Shown one piece after another: positions 56,117 to 64,000 of a stretch of DNA of 64,000 nt. The position numbers and the translations under genes are program-made. The DNA is from Planctomycetota bacterium (lineage in GTDB: Bacteria > Planctomycetota > Planctomycetia > Pirellulales > UBA1268). Where the stretch lies: the NCBI GenBank assembly GCA_018970785.1, contig JAGWVR010000004.1, forward strand, positions 22,039-86,038, in the 5' to 3' direction. Each line of letters opens with the position of its first letter. The first letter of the stretch is position 1. The notes below the pieces were generated by a model. The model ran no database searches. It saw nothing but the letters and a program-made list of their open reading frames with translations, and had not been told where the DNA came from.

Positions 56117-57861
56117 AACCGACCGCTGCCGACGCCTGGCTGAGTCCCCGCCTGACGACGGCGATCGTCGTCGTCGTGGCCTGCGCCAGTCTGGCCGCCG
56201 GCTTCGCGCCGATGCCGTTGTGGGACGAGGACGAGCCGCGGTTCGCGGCGATCGCGCGGGGCATGCTCGACTCGGGCGACTGGGTCGTGCCCCGGTTCAA
56301 CGACACGCTCGCCGTCGACAAGCCCGTCCTCATGCACTGGTGCATGGCGGCGGCGGCGGCGCTGCTGGGCCCCGACGAGCGCGTCGCCCGTCTGCCGGCC
56401 GCGCTCGCCACTCTGCTGGCAGCGCTGGCGCTCCACCGCGCCGGGAGCCGCTGGTTCTCACCGGCCGTCGGCGTGACCGCCGCCCTGGCCTTCGTCGGGT
56501 GCCTGCTGGTGGGGATCGAAGCCCATGCCGCGACCCCCGACGCGATCCTCACCGCTGCCACCGCCTGGGCGACGGTGCTCGCGGCCGAACCACTCGTCGG
56601 CGGAGCGACGAGGATCGGCGTGGCGCGGGCACTACTCGTCGGTGCGCTGTGCGGTCTGGCCGTGCTCTGCAAGGGACCGATCGGCTTCGTCGGGCCGGCC
56701 GCGGTGGTCGGGACGTGGGCCTGGGCGGCGCGGACGGCGTGCCATGTGCCCGACGGCGGGCGTCCGGGCCTCGGGGCGCTCGTCGCCGGCGCCGGCGACG
56801 CGCTGCGGTCCCTCCGCCCGCTGGCGATCGTGGTCGGCACGCTGGCGGTCGCCGCTCCGTGGTACGTCGCCGTCGCGATCCGCACCGGCGGGGAATGGCC
56901 GGCAGGCTTCTTCCTCGTCCACAACATCGGCCGGTTCGCCGCGCCGATGGAGAACCACCAGGGGGGACTGCTGTTCCACGTCGTCGGTCTGTTGATCGGA
57001 TTCTTCCCTTGGTCGTCGTTCCTGCCGCTGGCCGTCGTCCTTGCCGGTTGGCGCGTCGTCCGCGGCGGCGACTCGCCCGGCCGGCGCCAGGCGCTCGGCC
57101 TGGCCCTCGTCTGGCTGGCGGTGTGGATGATCGGCTTCTCGCTGGCGGCGACGAAACTCCCCAACTACGTCCTCCCCGCCTACCCGGCGGCGGCGCTGAT
57201 CGTGGCGGCGATCGCCGTCGACGCCTGCGCGCGTGTCAGCTGGCCCCACCCGCGGTGGCTGCTCGCCGGCATCGCGAGTCTCGCGTTCGGGGGTGTGGCG
57301 ACCGCCGTCACCGTGCTCGTCGCCGCACGCTACGGGCTGGCAGGGTGCGAGGCGGTGGCAGTCGTGGGGCTGATCCCGGTCGTCGGGGCGGCACTGTGCC
57401 TCGGGCTGGCGCGCCGGTCGCCGGGGCAGGCACTGGCAACGCTCACGCTCACCGGACTGATCTACACGCCGCTGGCCGTCGGCCCCGCCGCGGCGCGGAT
57501 CGCAGCCGCCAACGAACTTCCCGGTCTGGTAGCCGCCGCCCACCGGCATGCTGGCGGACAGGCGCGGCTCGGAACCTATCCGCAGAACACGCCGGCGATC
57601 GTGTATTACGCCGGCGACACCGTCCGGGAATGGCCGGCCAACGCCGCGGCGCGGGCAGCAGGCTTCCTCCGCAGCGGCCCCGACGCGGTCCTCGTCGTGC
57701 CCGCCGGGCGGCTGGCGGCCCTCGAGCGCTGGCTGCCGCCGGGCACGGGGGTCGTGGCGCGGGCCCGGCCGCTGTTCAAGGACGAGGATTTCGTCGCCGT
57801 CGGTACGGTGCGACCGGGTGCGACCGCCGTGGGAAGCACGTCCCGGAGGCTCGAACGATGA
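56092..57861 (+). CDS. ArnT/PMT-like membrane glycosyltransferase, paralog 2
   Basis: WDEDEPRFAAIARGMLDSGDWVVPRFNDTLAVDKPVLMHW. Overlaps the 3' end of paralog 1. Confidence 0.87.
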   Translation: MRATQPALKPTAADAWLSPRLTTAIVVVVACASLAAGFAPMPLWDEDEPRFAAIARGMLDSGDWVVPRFNDTLAVDKPVLMHWCMAAAAALLGPDERVARLPAALATLLAALALHRAGSRWFSPAVGVTAALAFVGCLLVGIEAHAATPDAILTAATAWATVLAAEPLVGGATRIGVARALLVGALCGLAVLCKGPIGFVGPAAVVGTWAWAARTACHVPDGGRPGLGALVAGAGDALRSLRPLAIVVGTLAVAAPWYVAVAIRTGGEWPAGFFLVHNIGRFAAPMENHQGGLLFHVVGLLIGFFPWSSFLPLAVVLAGWRVVRGGDSPGRRQALGLALVWLAVWMIGFSLAATKLPNYVLPAYPAAALIVAAIAVDACARVSWPHPRWLLAGIASLAFGGVATAVTVLVAARYGLAGCEAVAVVGLIPVVGAALCLGLARRSPGQALATLTLTGLIYTPLAVGPAAARIAAANELPGLVAAAHRHAGGQARLGTYPQNTPAIVYYAGDTVREWPANAAARAAGFLRSGPDAVLVVPAGRLAALERWLPPGTGVVARARPLFKDEDFVAVGTVRPGATAVGSTSRRLER

Positions 57862-58865
57862 CGATCACACCGTTCCGCGGCGATTCCCCACCGCCCCGGC
57901 GGCCCGTGCCACGGCTGTCGGTCGTGATCCCCTGCCACAACGAGGCGGCGGTCGTCGCGACCACGCATCGCCGTCTCGTCGCGGTCCTCGAGGGGGCGGG
58001 GCTGGAGTTCGAGGTGGTGTACGTCGACGACGGCAGTCGCGACGAGACGCTCGAGTGCCTCGAACGGATCGCAGCCGCCGATCCCCGCGCCCGGGTCATC
58101 GAACTGTCGCGCAATTTCGGCCAGCAGGCGGCGATGTCGGCGGGACTCGCCGAGACCACCGGCGACGCTGTCGTGCTCATCGATGCCGACCTCCAGGACC
58201 CCCCGGAGGTGATTCCCGAGATGGTGGCCATGTGGCGCGACGGTGCCGACGTCGCCTACGGGCGGCGCCGCTCACGCGACGGTGAGACGCGCTTCAAGCT
58301 GCTCACCGCGGCCCTGTTCCACCGCCTCCTGTCGCGGGCGGTCCCCCATCCGATCCCGGTCGACACCGGCGACTTCAAACTGCTCGACCGGGCGGTCGTC
58401 GATACGATCGTCGCCCTGCCCGAGCGGCGGCGCTACCTGCGGACGATGGTCGCCTGGACGGGGTTCCGGCACGAGGCGGTGTGGTACGACCGCCACGCCC
58501 GGGCCGCCGGCACCACCAATTACTCGCCTCTCAAACTCGCCCGGCTCGCCGGCGACGCCCTGGTGCTGTCGTCGGACCTGCCGATGCGGATGACCTGGGT
58601 CCTCGTCGGCGGCCTGGTCACGGTCGCGACGGTGGCGGCTGTCACGGCCGCCACGGCACCGCCCGGACCTCCCGGCGTGGCCGCGCTGCTGGCCGTCGCC
58701 GCCGGCGTGGCCGCAGCGCCGACCGCCGCGGTGGCTCTCGTCGGGGAGTACGTCGTCCGCACCTACCGCGAGGCACAGCACCGTCCGGCCTGGATCGTGC
58801 GCCGGAGGATCGGCCTCGGTCTGGGCGCGGCCCGCGGCGGCCCGCCCCGCTCCGCCGCCGCCTGA
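57858..58865 (+). CDS. GT2 polyprenyl-phosphate glycosyltransferase (DPM1/ArnC-like) with C-terminal TMs
   Basis: LSVVIPCHNEAAVV, VVYVDDGSRDETLE, ELSRNFGQQAAMSAGLAETTGDAVVLIDADLQDPPEVIPEM, DTGDFKLLDR. ATGA overlap with paralog 2. Confidence 0.92.
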   Translation: MTITPFRGDSPPPRRPVPRLSVVIPCHNEAAVVATTHRRLVAVLEGAGLEFEVVYVDDGSRDETLECLERIAAADPRARVIELSRNFGQQAAMSAGLAETTGDAVVLIDADLQDPPEVIPEMVAMWRDGADVAYGRRRSRDGETRFKLLTAALFHRLLSRAVPHPIPVDTGDFKLLDRAVVDTIVALPERRRYLRTMVAWTGFRHEAVWYDRHARAAGTTNYSPLKLARLAGDALVLSSDLPMRMTWVLVGGLVTVATVAAVTAATAPPGPPGVAALLAVAAGVAAAPTAAVALVGEYVVRTYREAQHRPAWIVRRRIGLGLGAARGGPPRSAAA

Positions 58866-58917
58866 CGATCGGCGGCGGAGGGGGAAGGCACCGGCAGAGG
58901 CAGTCCGCGCGGCCGCC

Positions 58918-59493
58918 TCACTTGCCCTTGGCCAGCTCGGCCTCGATCGCACCGGTGAGCTTGGCGTCGTCCGGGGCGACCGCCGACTTGAACCGGCCGA
59001 CGACGTTGCCATCGCGTCCGATGAGGAACTTCTCGAAGTTCCACGACACCTCGCCGGGGGGATTGGCCGACTCGGTGAGCGTCTTGTAGAGCGCCGCTTT
59101 GCCCGGCCCCTTGACGACGATCTTCGAGAACATGTCGAAGGTCACGTTGTATTTCGACGAGCAGAACTCGGCGATCTGGGCGTCGCTGCCCGGCTCCTGG
59201 CCACCGAACTCGTTGGCTGGAAAGCCGAGGACCACCAGCCCCTTGTCCTTGTAGGTGTCGTACAGCTTCTGCAGCCCGGCGTACTGGCCGGTGTAGCCGC
59301 AGCGGCTGGCGACGTTGACGACGAGGACCACCTTCCCCTTGTAGGCCCCGAGGTCGACCGCCGAGCCGTCGATTTTCTTCATCTGTCCGCTGAGCGGCGA
59401 ATCGGCGCGGGCCGTCACCGCCGCCGGACCACCGAACGCGAGGAGCACGGCGAGGGCACCGACCCCACCGAACACGAGTGAACGCGACGCCAT
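58918..59493 (-). CDS. Glutathione peroxidase family (Cys-type), exported
   Basis: VVLVVNVASRCGYTGQYAGLQKLYDTYKDKGLVVLGFPANEFGGQEPG, WNFEKFLIGRDG. N-terminal signal sequence. Confidence 0.94.
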   Translation of the reverse strand: MASRSLVFGGVGALAVLLAFGGPAAVTARADSPLSGQMKKIDGSAVDLGAYKGKVVLVVNVASRCGYTGQYAGLQKLYDTYKDKGLVVLGFPANEFGGQEPGSDAQIAEFCSSKYNVTFDMFSKIVVKGPGKAALYKTLTESANPPGEVSWNFEKFLIGRDGNVVGRFKSAVAPDDAKLTGAIEAELAKGK

Positions 59494-59585
59494 GACGAGC
59501 AGTCCTCCACGGGAGAAAGGTCCGACGACGGGCAGAAGCCGCCGCTGCGGGCAAGTATAGCCGGCGGCATCCCGCCGGCTGCCGC

Positions 59586-61166
59586 TCACGCGGGCCCGGC
59601 GGCGAGCACGTCGGGCCCGGCCGCCGCGGCAAGGCTCGCGAAGTTGTCGCGGAACCGCCCGGCGAGCCCCCGGGCCGCCCGCTCCCAGGCATCGGCGTCG
59701 GCCCAGGCCCGCCGCGGGTCGAGGAGCCGCGCGCCGCTCACCCCGGGAACCTCCGTCACCGCGTCGAGCCCGAACACCGGATCGCGCGCCGTCGGCGCGC
59801 GGTCGAGCGCCCCGGCATGGATCGCGTCGACGATCGCGCGTGTCGCGCCGAGGTCGATCCGTCGGCCGACGCCATGGGCGCCCCCGGTCCAGCCGGTGTT
59901 CACCAACCATGCCCGGGCGGCGTGGCGGCGGAGGCGCTCGGCCAGCAGGCGGGCGTAGGCGGACGGGTCGCGGACGAGGAACGCGGCGGAGAAACAGGCC
60001 GAGAACGCGACCTGCGGTTCGACGACTCCCATCTCGGTTCCCGCGACGCGCGCCGTGTAGCCGGAGAGGAAGTGGTACATCGCCTGGGCGTGCGACAGCC
60101 GGCTCACCGGCGGGAGCACGCCGGAGGCATCGCAGGTCAGGAACACGACGTTGCGCGGATGACCGGCGACGCAGGGAATCGCGGCGTTGTCGATGAACTC
60201 GATCGGATAGGCGGCGCGGGTGTTCTCGGTGATCGAGGCCGAATCGTAGTCGACGCGGCGCGTCGCCGGGTCGACGACGACGTTTTCCAGAACCGTACCG
60301 AAGCGGATCGCGCGGAAGATCTCCGGCTCGCGTTCGGCGGACAGGCGGATGCACTTGGCGTAGCACCCACCCTCGATGTTGAACACGCCGTCGTCCCCCC
60401 AGCCGTGCTCATCGTCGCCGATGAGCCGGCGCCGCGGGTCGGCCGAGAGCGTCGTCTTGCCGGTCCCGGAGAGGCCGAAGAACAGCGCCACGTCGTCGCC
60501 CCGGAGGCCGGTGTTGGCCGCACAGTGCATCGACAGGATGCCGTGCTTCGGGAGCCGCCAGTGCATCAGCGTGAACACGCCCTTCTTCATCTCCCCGGCG
60601 TAGCCGCTGCCGAGGATCACCAGCTCGCCGCGCTCCAGCGACATGTCGATCGCGGTGGTGCTGCCCGTGGGGGAGAGGGCGGGATCGGCGCCGGTGCCAC
60701 CGGCGTTGAGGATCGTGAAATCGGGCTCGCCGAACCCCGCCAGCTCCTCGGCCGTCGGGCGGATCAGCATCGTGCGCATGAACAGGGCGTGGTACGCATT
60801 GGCCGCCACGACCCGGACCTTGACCCGGGTCGCCGGGTGCCAGCCGGCGAAGCCGTCCTGCACGTACACCACGCTGCCGGAATCGAGAAACCGTGCGGCG
60901 CGCTGCCGGTTGGCGAGGAACGTCGCCTCGTCGATCGGGTGGTTGACCGCCCCCCACCACACCTGGTCGGCCGAATGGGGATCGCGGACGACGTGTTTGT
61001 CGGCGGGGCTGCGCCCGGTGCGCGCTCCGGACCGCACCGCCAGGGCACCCGAGGCGGTGATCGTCGCGCCGTCGTTGGCGATCGCGGCTTCGTACAGCGC
61101 CGGCACCGCCGCGTTGCGGATCACGGCCGCGTGGGTGATCCCGAGACGAGACAGATCGACCGCCAT
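59586..61166 (-). CDS. pckA: Phosphoenolpyruvate carboxykinase (ATP)
   Basis: RTGRSPADKHVV, GLSGTGKTTLSADPRRRLIGDDEHGW, FNIEGGCYAKCIRLS, WLVNTGWTGGAHGVGRRI. Start trimmed to ATG at 61166. Confidence 0.96.
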   Translation of the reverse strand: MAVDLSRLGITHAAVIRNAAVPALYEAAIANDGATITASGALAVRSGARTGRSPADKHVVRDPHSADQVWWGAVNHPIDEATFLANRQRAARFLDSGSVVYVQDGFAGWHPATRVKVRVVAANAYHALFMRTMLIRPTAEELAGFGEPDFTILNAGGTGADPALSPTGSTTAIDMSLERGELVILGSGYAGEMKKGVFTLMHWRLPKHGILSMHCAANTGLRGDDVALFFGLSGTGKTTLSADPRRRLIGDDEHGWGDDGVFNIEGGCYAKCIRLSAEREPEIFRAIRFGTVLENVVVDPATRRVDYDSASITENTRAAYPIEFIDNAAIPCVAGHPRNVVFLTCDASGVLPPVSRLSHAQAMYHFLSGYTARVAGTEMGVVEPQVAFSACFSAAFLVRDPSAYARLLAERLRRHAARAWLVNTGWTGGAHGVGRRIDLGATRAIVDAIHAGALDRAPTARDPVFGLDAVTEVPGVSGARLLDPRRAWADADAWERAARGLAGRFRDNFASLAAAAGPDVLAAGPA

Positions 61167-61186
61167 GAGCCCCTCCACAGCCAGAC

Positions 61187-61795
61187 TCATCCCACCGCCA
61201 GCCACGCGGCGACGACGAGGACGAGGACGCCGAGGCCGGCAGGCACGACTCCCCACGGATTGCGGCGGACGCGGAACCGGCGAACCGTGCGCCGCAGGCG
61301 GCGGCTGAACTCGGCCCACCCCTCGACACCCGGCCGCCCGCCGACCGCGACCAGCGCCACGCAGCGAACCGCTCCATCCCCTTCCAGGTGAACCTGGAGC
61401 CCGCGGCTGGGAAGCGCCGCCGTATCTCCCGCCCAGCGGACCGCAGGATCCAAGCCCGATGCCACCTCCGCCACCAGCGGCCGCAGTTGCTCGGGGGTGA
61501 TGTTGTACACCACCAGCCGCGGCCGCGGCACGAGCACCGCCAGCGCCACCGCCAGCACCAGCGCCAGCAGGAGGATCGGCCAGCTCCACGGCGATCCCCC
61601 CGCGGCCGGCAGCACCAAGGCCAGCGGGCCGACCAAGACCAGCCCCGAAACGGCGCCGGCCAGGAGCAGCGCGTCCCACGTGCCGGCGACGACGGTCGGG
61701 CGGCGGCGGAGATGCGCCGCGGCCACCAGCAGCAGGTAGACCCCAAGCGGTACCAACCCGGTCCACAGCGGCAAGGCGTCGAAGAATCGGTTCAT
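61187..61795 (-). CDS. Hypothetical membrane protein
   Basis: Multiple hydrophobic segments. Fills the gap upstream of pckA on the same strand. Confidence 0.6.
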   Translation of the reverse strand: MNRFFDALPLWTGLVPLGVYLLLVAAAHLRRRPTVVAGTWDALLLAGAVSGLVLVGPLALVLPAAGGSPWSWPILLLALVLAVALAVLVPRPRLVVYNITPEQLRPLVAEVASGLDPAVRWAGDTAALPSRGLQVHLEGDGAVRCVALVAVGGRPGVEGWAEFSRRLRRTVRRFRVRRNPWGVVPAGLGVLVLVVAAWLAVG

Positions 61796-61905
61796 GGCGC
61801 GGCCGAGGGAGCGGGACCTGCGAAGGCAAGGCTAGCAGACCGTGGAAGAGGTGATTCGGGCGAAGGATGCGGCCGAATCACCTCCGCCGGCGCCCCCGGG
61901 GGCGG

Positions 61906-62052
61906 CTACCGCATCGCCAGCCAGGCCAGCACGCCGAGCCACAGGACCTCGACGGCGGCGGCGATCGCCAGGCGCCACCGGGCACCGGACGGCGGCGGGA
62001 CCACGATCCCCGAACCGTCACCGTGCGTCGCCTCGGCACCGTCGGACACCAT
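61906..62052 (-). CDS. Putative 48-aa C-terminally anchored small membrane protein
   Basis: MVSDGAEATHGDGSGIVVPPPSGARWRLAIAAAVEVLWLGVLAWLAMR. Single hydrophobic helix at C-terminus in an otherwise empty gap. Confidence 0.35.
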   Translation of the reverse strand: MVSDGAEATHGDGSGIVVPPPSGARWRLAIAAAVEVLWLGVLAWLAMR

Positions 62053-62128
62053 GGTGTCGGTCTCGCAGATGGGCACGGCACCCGACCGCGAGCCGCGGCC
62101 CGCGCTGCAACGGCCGGCCGACCAGCGG

Positions 62129-62689
62129 TCAGTCGTCGTCGTCGTCCGGAGGCACGAACACCGGATCGCGGGAAAACGCCTCGTGGAAATCGTAGACGGC
62201 GTGGAAGTCTTCCCGCTTGTCACGGCGGGTCTTGCGCATCTGGCCGATCTCGATCATGTTGAAGACGATCTCGCCGAGATCGTCGGTGGTGCCGATCCCC
62301 CAGCTGCCGAGCACGACCCTGGAGAGCAGCCCGTATTGCTGCAGGGCGTAGAGCCTGGCGGCCTCGCACAGCTGCTGGCCGGTGAGGTGCCGCTCACCGC
62401 CGCGCCGCCGCCGTGCCGGTCGGGGCCGGCGCCCGGCAGAGGCCGGCGCCCGTTCCTCTCCCGGCTCCGTGCCGCGGCCACGCTCGACGGGCTGCCGTTC
62501 GCCGGCTCCCGGCTCCATGCCCCGCGGGTCCCCGGGCGGCTCGAGTTCCTCGGCGGGTGGTTCCTCGCCGAGGCCGAGCGATTCCTGGGCGAACGACAGG
62601 GCCTCGAGCACGAACAGATAGGCGTCGAGTTTGTAGCGGCGATCCCGTTGGAGGAGTTGTCCGATCGGATGCGACTGATCGATGGGCAT
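62129..62689 (-). CDS. Minf_1886-type conserved protein with low-complexity linker
   Basis: RRYKLDAYLFVLEALSFAQESLG ... HLTGQQLCEAARLYALQQYGLLSRVVLGSWGIGTTDDLGEIVFNMIEIGQMRKT. Confidence 0.72.
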   Translation of the reverse strand: MPIDQSHPIGQLLQRDRRYKLDAYLFVLEALSFAQESLGLGEEPPAEELEPPGDPRGMEPGAGERQPVERGRGTEPGEERAPASAGRRPRPARRRRGGERHLTGQQLCEAARLYALQQYGLLSRVVLGSWGIGTTDDLGEIVFNMIEIGQMRKTRRDKREDFHAVYDFHEAFSRDPVFVPPDDDDD

Positions 62690-62806
62690 GAACTTCCTCC
62701 ACGACAGCCCGGGGCCGAGAGCCCCCACGGCCCCTGCCGAGCAGGCAGTATAGCTGCCCAGCCACGGCCCCGTCGGGAGGGCGCGGAGGCCGCAGGGCAG
62801 CGCGAT

Positions 62807-63859
62807 TCAGCGGGCCGGCGCGGTGGGCTGGCCCGCCGTCTGCGGCGGCGGCGCCGCGGCATCCTCGAGGATGAACGTGTAGCCCAGCGGGGTGACCGGC
62901 TTGGAGAAATCCCGGATCAGGTCGAGCCCTTTGTCGATGAGGCTCGTTTTCGGATCGAACTGGTAGACGTCGTGGTCCTGGCCCCCGGGCTTGAAGATCC
63001 GGATCGCGAACGGCATCAGATCGCGGGCCTGGAGGATCAACTCGACCTTGGAGAAATTGGCCGCGTCGGCCTGGAAGCGCGGCAGCGCTTCCAGCCAGAT
63101 CTGGTCGGCGACCCCCGGCGGGGTGACGATCCGCATCTGGTAGCGCTTCTTGAGCGAATCGGCCTTGGCGCCGAACACGAACGGCAGCGGCCCTTCGCTG
63201 ATCGCCTTGCCGTGCATCTCCGGGGGCAGCCGTGTCTCGCGGAGTTGGCGCTCGGTGTGACGGAACTCGTAGATGCTCGTGCCACTGCACACCCAGTGCT
63301 CGCCGACATCGCCGCTGCGGGCCTCGTAGCGCGACGTCTGGGCGTTCCACTGCCGCGATTCCTTGACACGGAACAGCCCCTTGTCGGGCATCGCGTACTT
63401 GATCTCGCCGGTGCTCTCGGAAAACGCGAGTCGATCACCTTTGGGACCGACCGGCCCGAAGGCGTTGTACTCCCATTTCCAGAAGCCGCATGACCACGTT
63501 CGCACGGCGGCGTTTCGGGCCTCCCAGGCGACGAGCAGCCGGTCGAGCGCCGCGGCGGCTTCCGGCGCCATCGCCGGCGGGCCGGGCGGTGCGGTCCCGG
63601 CCGCGCCGGGGCCGGTCTGAGCCGGTGCCGTCGCCGGGGCGACGGTGGCGGCTTGCGGCCTGACAGGGGCGGCACCCGGTCGCGGCACCGGCCCTTGGGC
63701 CAGCGCCGGGGCACCGGCTCCCGCGACGGTCATGACGATGGCGCACGCCAGCCCCTTGCAGACGGCGGCAGGCCGGCCCTGCGGCTGCCGGATGAGCAGG
63801 GACCACCGCGGCGATGCGCTCTGTCCACGGTGGGAAAGCGGAAGGCGTGGCACGGTCAT
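62807..63859 (-). CDS. TIGR03009-type planctomycete secreted protein
   Basis: Signal peptide plus LLVAWEARNAAVRTWSCGFWKWEYNAFGP and C-terminal FDPKTSLIDKGLDLI, as recalled for TIGR03009 proteins. Confidence 0.7.
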   Translation of the reverse strand: MTVPRLPLSHRGQSASPRWSLLIRQPQGRPAAVCKGLACAIVMTVAGAGAPALAQGPVPRPGAAPVRPQAATVAPATAPAQTGPGAAGTAPPGPPAMAPEAAAALDRLLVAWEARNAAVRTWSCGFWKWEYNAFGPVGPKGDRLAFSESTGEIKYAMPDKGLFRVKESRQWNAQTSRYEARSGDVGEHWVCSGTSIYEFRHTERQLRETRLPPEMHGKAISEGPLPFVFGAKADSLKKRYQMRIVTPPGVADQIWLEALPRFQADAANFSKVELILQARDLMPFAIRIFKPGGQDHDVYQFDPKTSLIDKGLDLIRDFSKPVTPLGYTFILEDAAAPPPQTAGQPTAPAR

Positions 63860-64000
63860 GGCTCCCGAGGGGGCGGGACTGTAGCATCGGCCCGGGCGGG
63901 GGGCGAGGTCGGTTCGCCACGTCGGTCCGGTGGGCTTCCGGTGCCGAAAACGCGCCTGATCCAGCGTTGCCCGGCGCTCCGGTCGGCCGCGGGTGCCCCC

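Overview
The window is about 64 kb of GC-rich, gene-dense bacterial chromosome. Several protein types point to the Planctomycetes (Pirellulales-like): a TIGR03009-type secreted protein, a Minf_1886-type protein, a planctomycete-style VWA protein and a SecD-SecF fusion. It is mostly housekeeping: copA-type ATPase (5' truncated), secA, waaA, metK, UDP-sugar pyrophosphorylase, manC, ruvX, prc, cbiX, xseA/xseB, polyprenyl synthase, dxs, nadK, rbfA-like, rtcB, dnaA, dapF, an AsmA-like protein, tilS, tgt-yajC-secDF, ugd, gyrA, two tandem ArnT-like transferases plus a GT2, gpx and pckA. I saw no rRNA, CRISPR array, prophage, transposase or defence island. The most unusual signals are non-coding. (1) A 127-bp dispersed element occurs twice (12739-12865 and 27920-28046) and aligns without gaps at about 97/127 identities by hand count. 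It has terminal inverted repeats, three internal hairpins in the better copy, and the same open reading frame in both copies. (2) Directly downstream of the intact copy is a sigma70-like promoter and a ~400-nt leader with a Shine-Dalgarno-preceded 17-codon mini-ORF and four stable hairpins. It sits ahead of a translationally coupled rbfA-like/rtcB pair. (3) A consensus promoter upstream of dnaA has its -35 box inside a perfect 8-bp inverted repeat.
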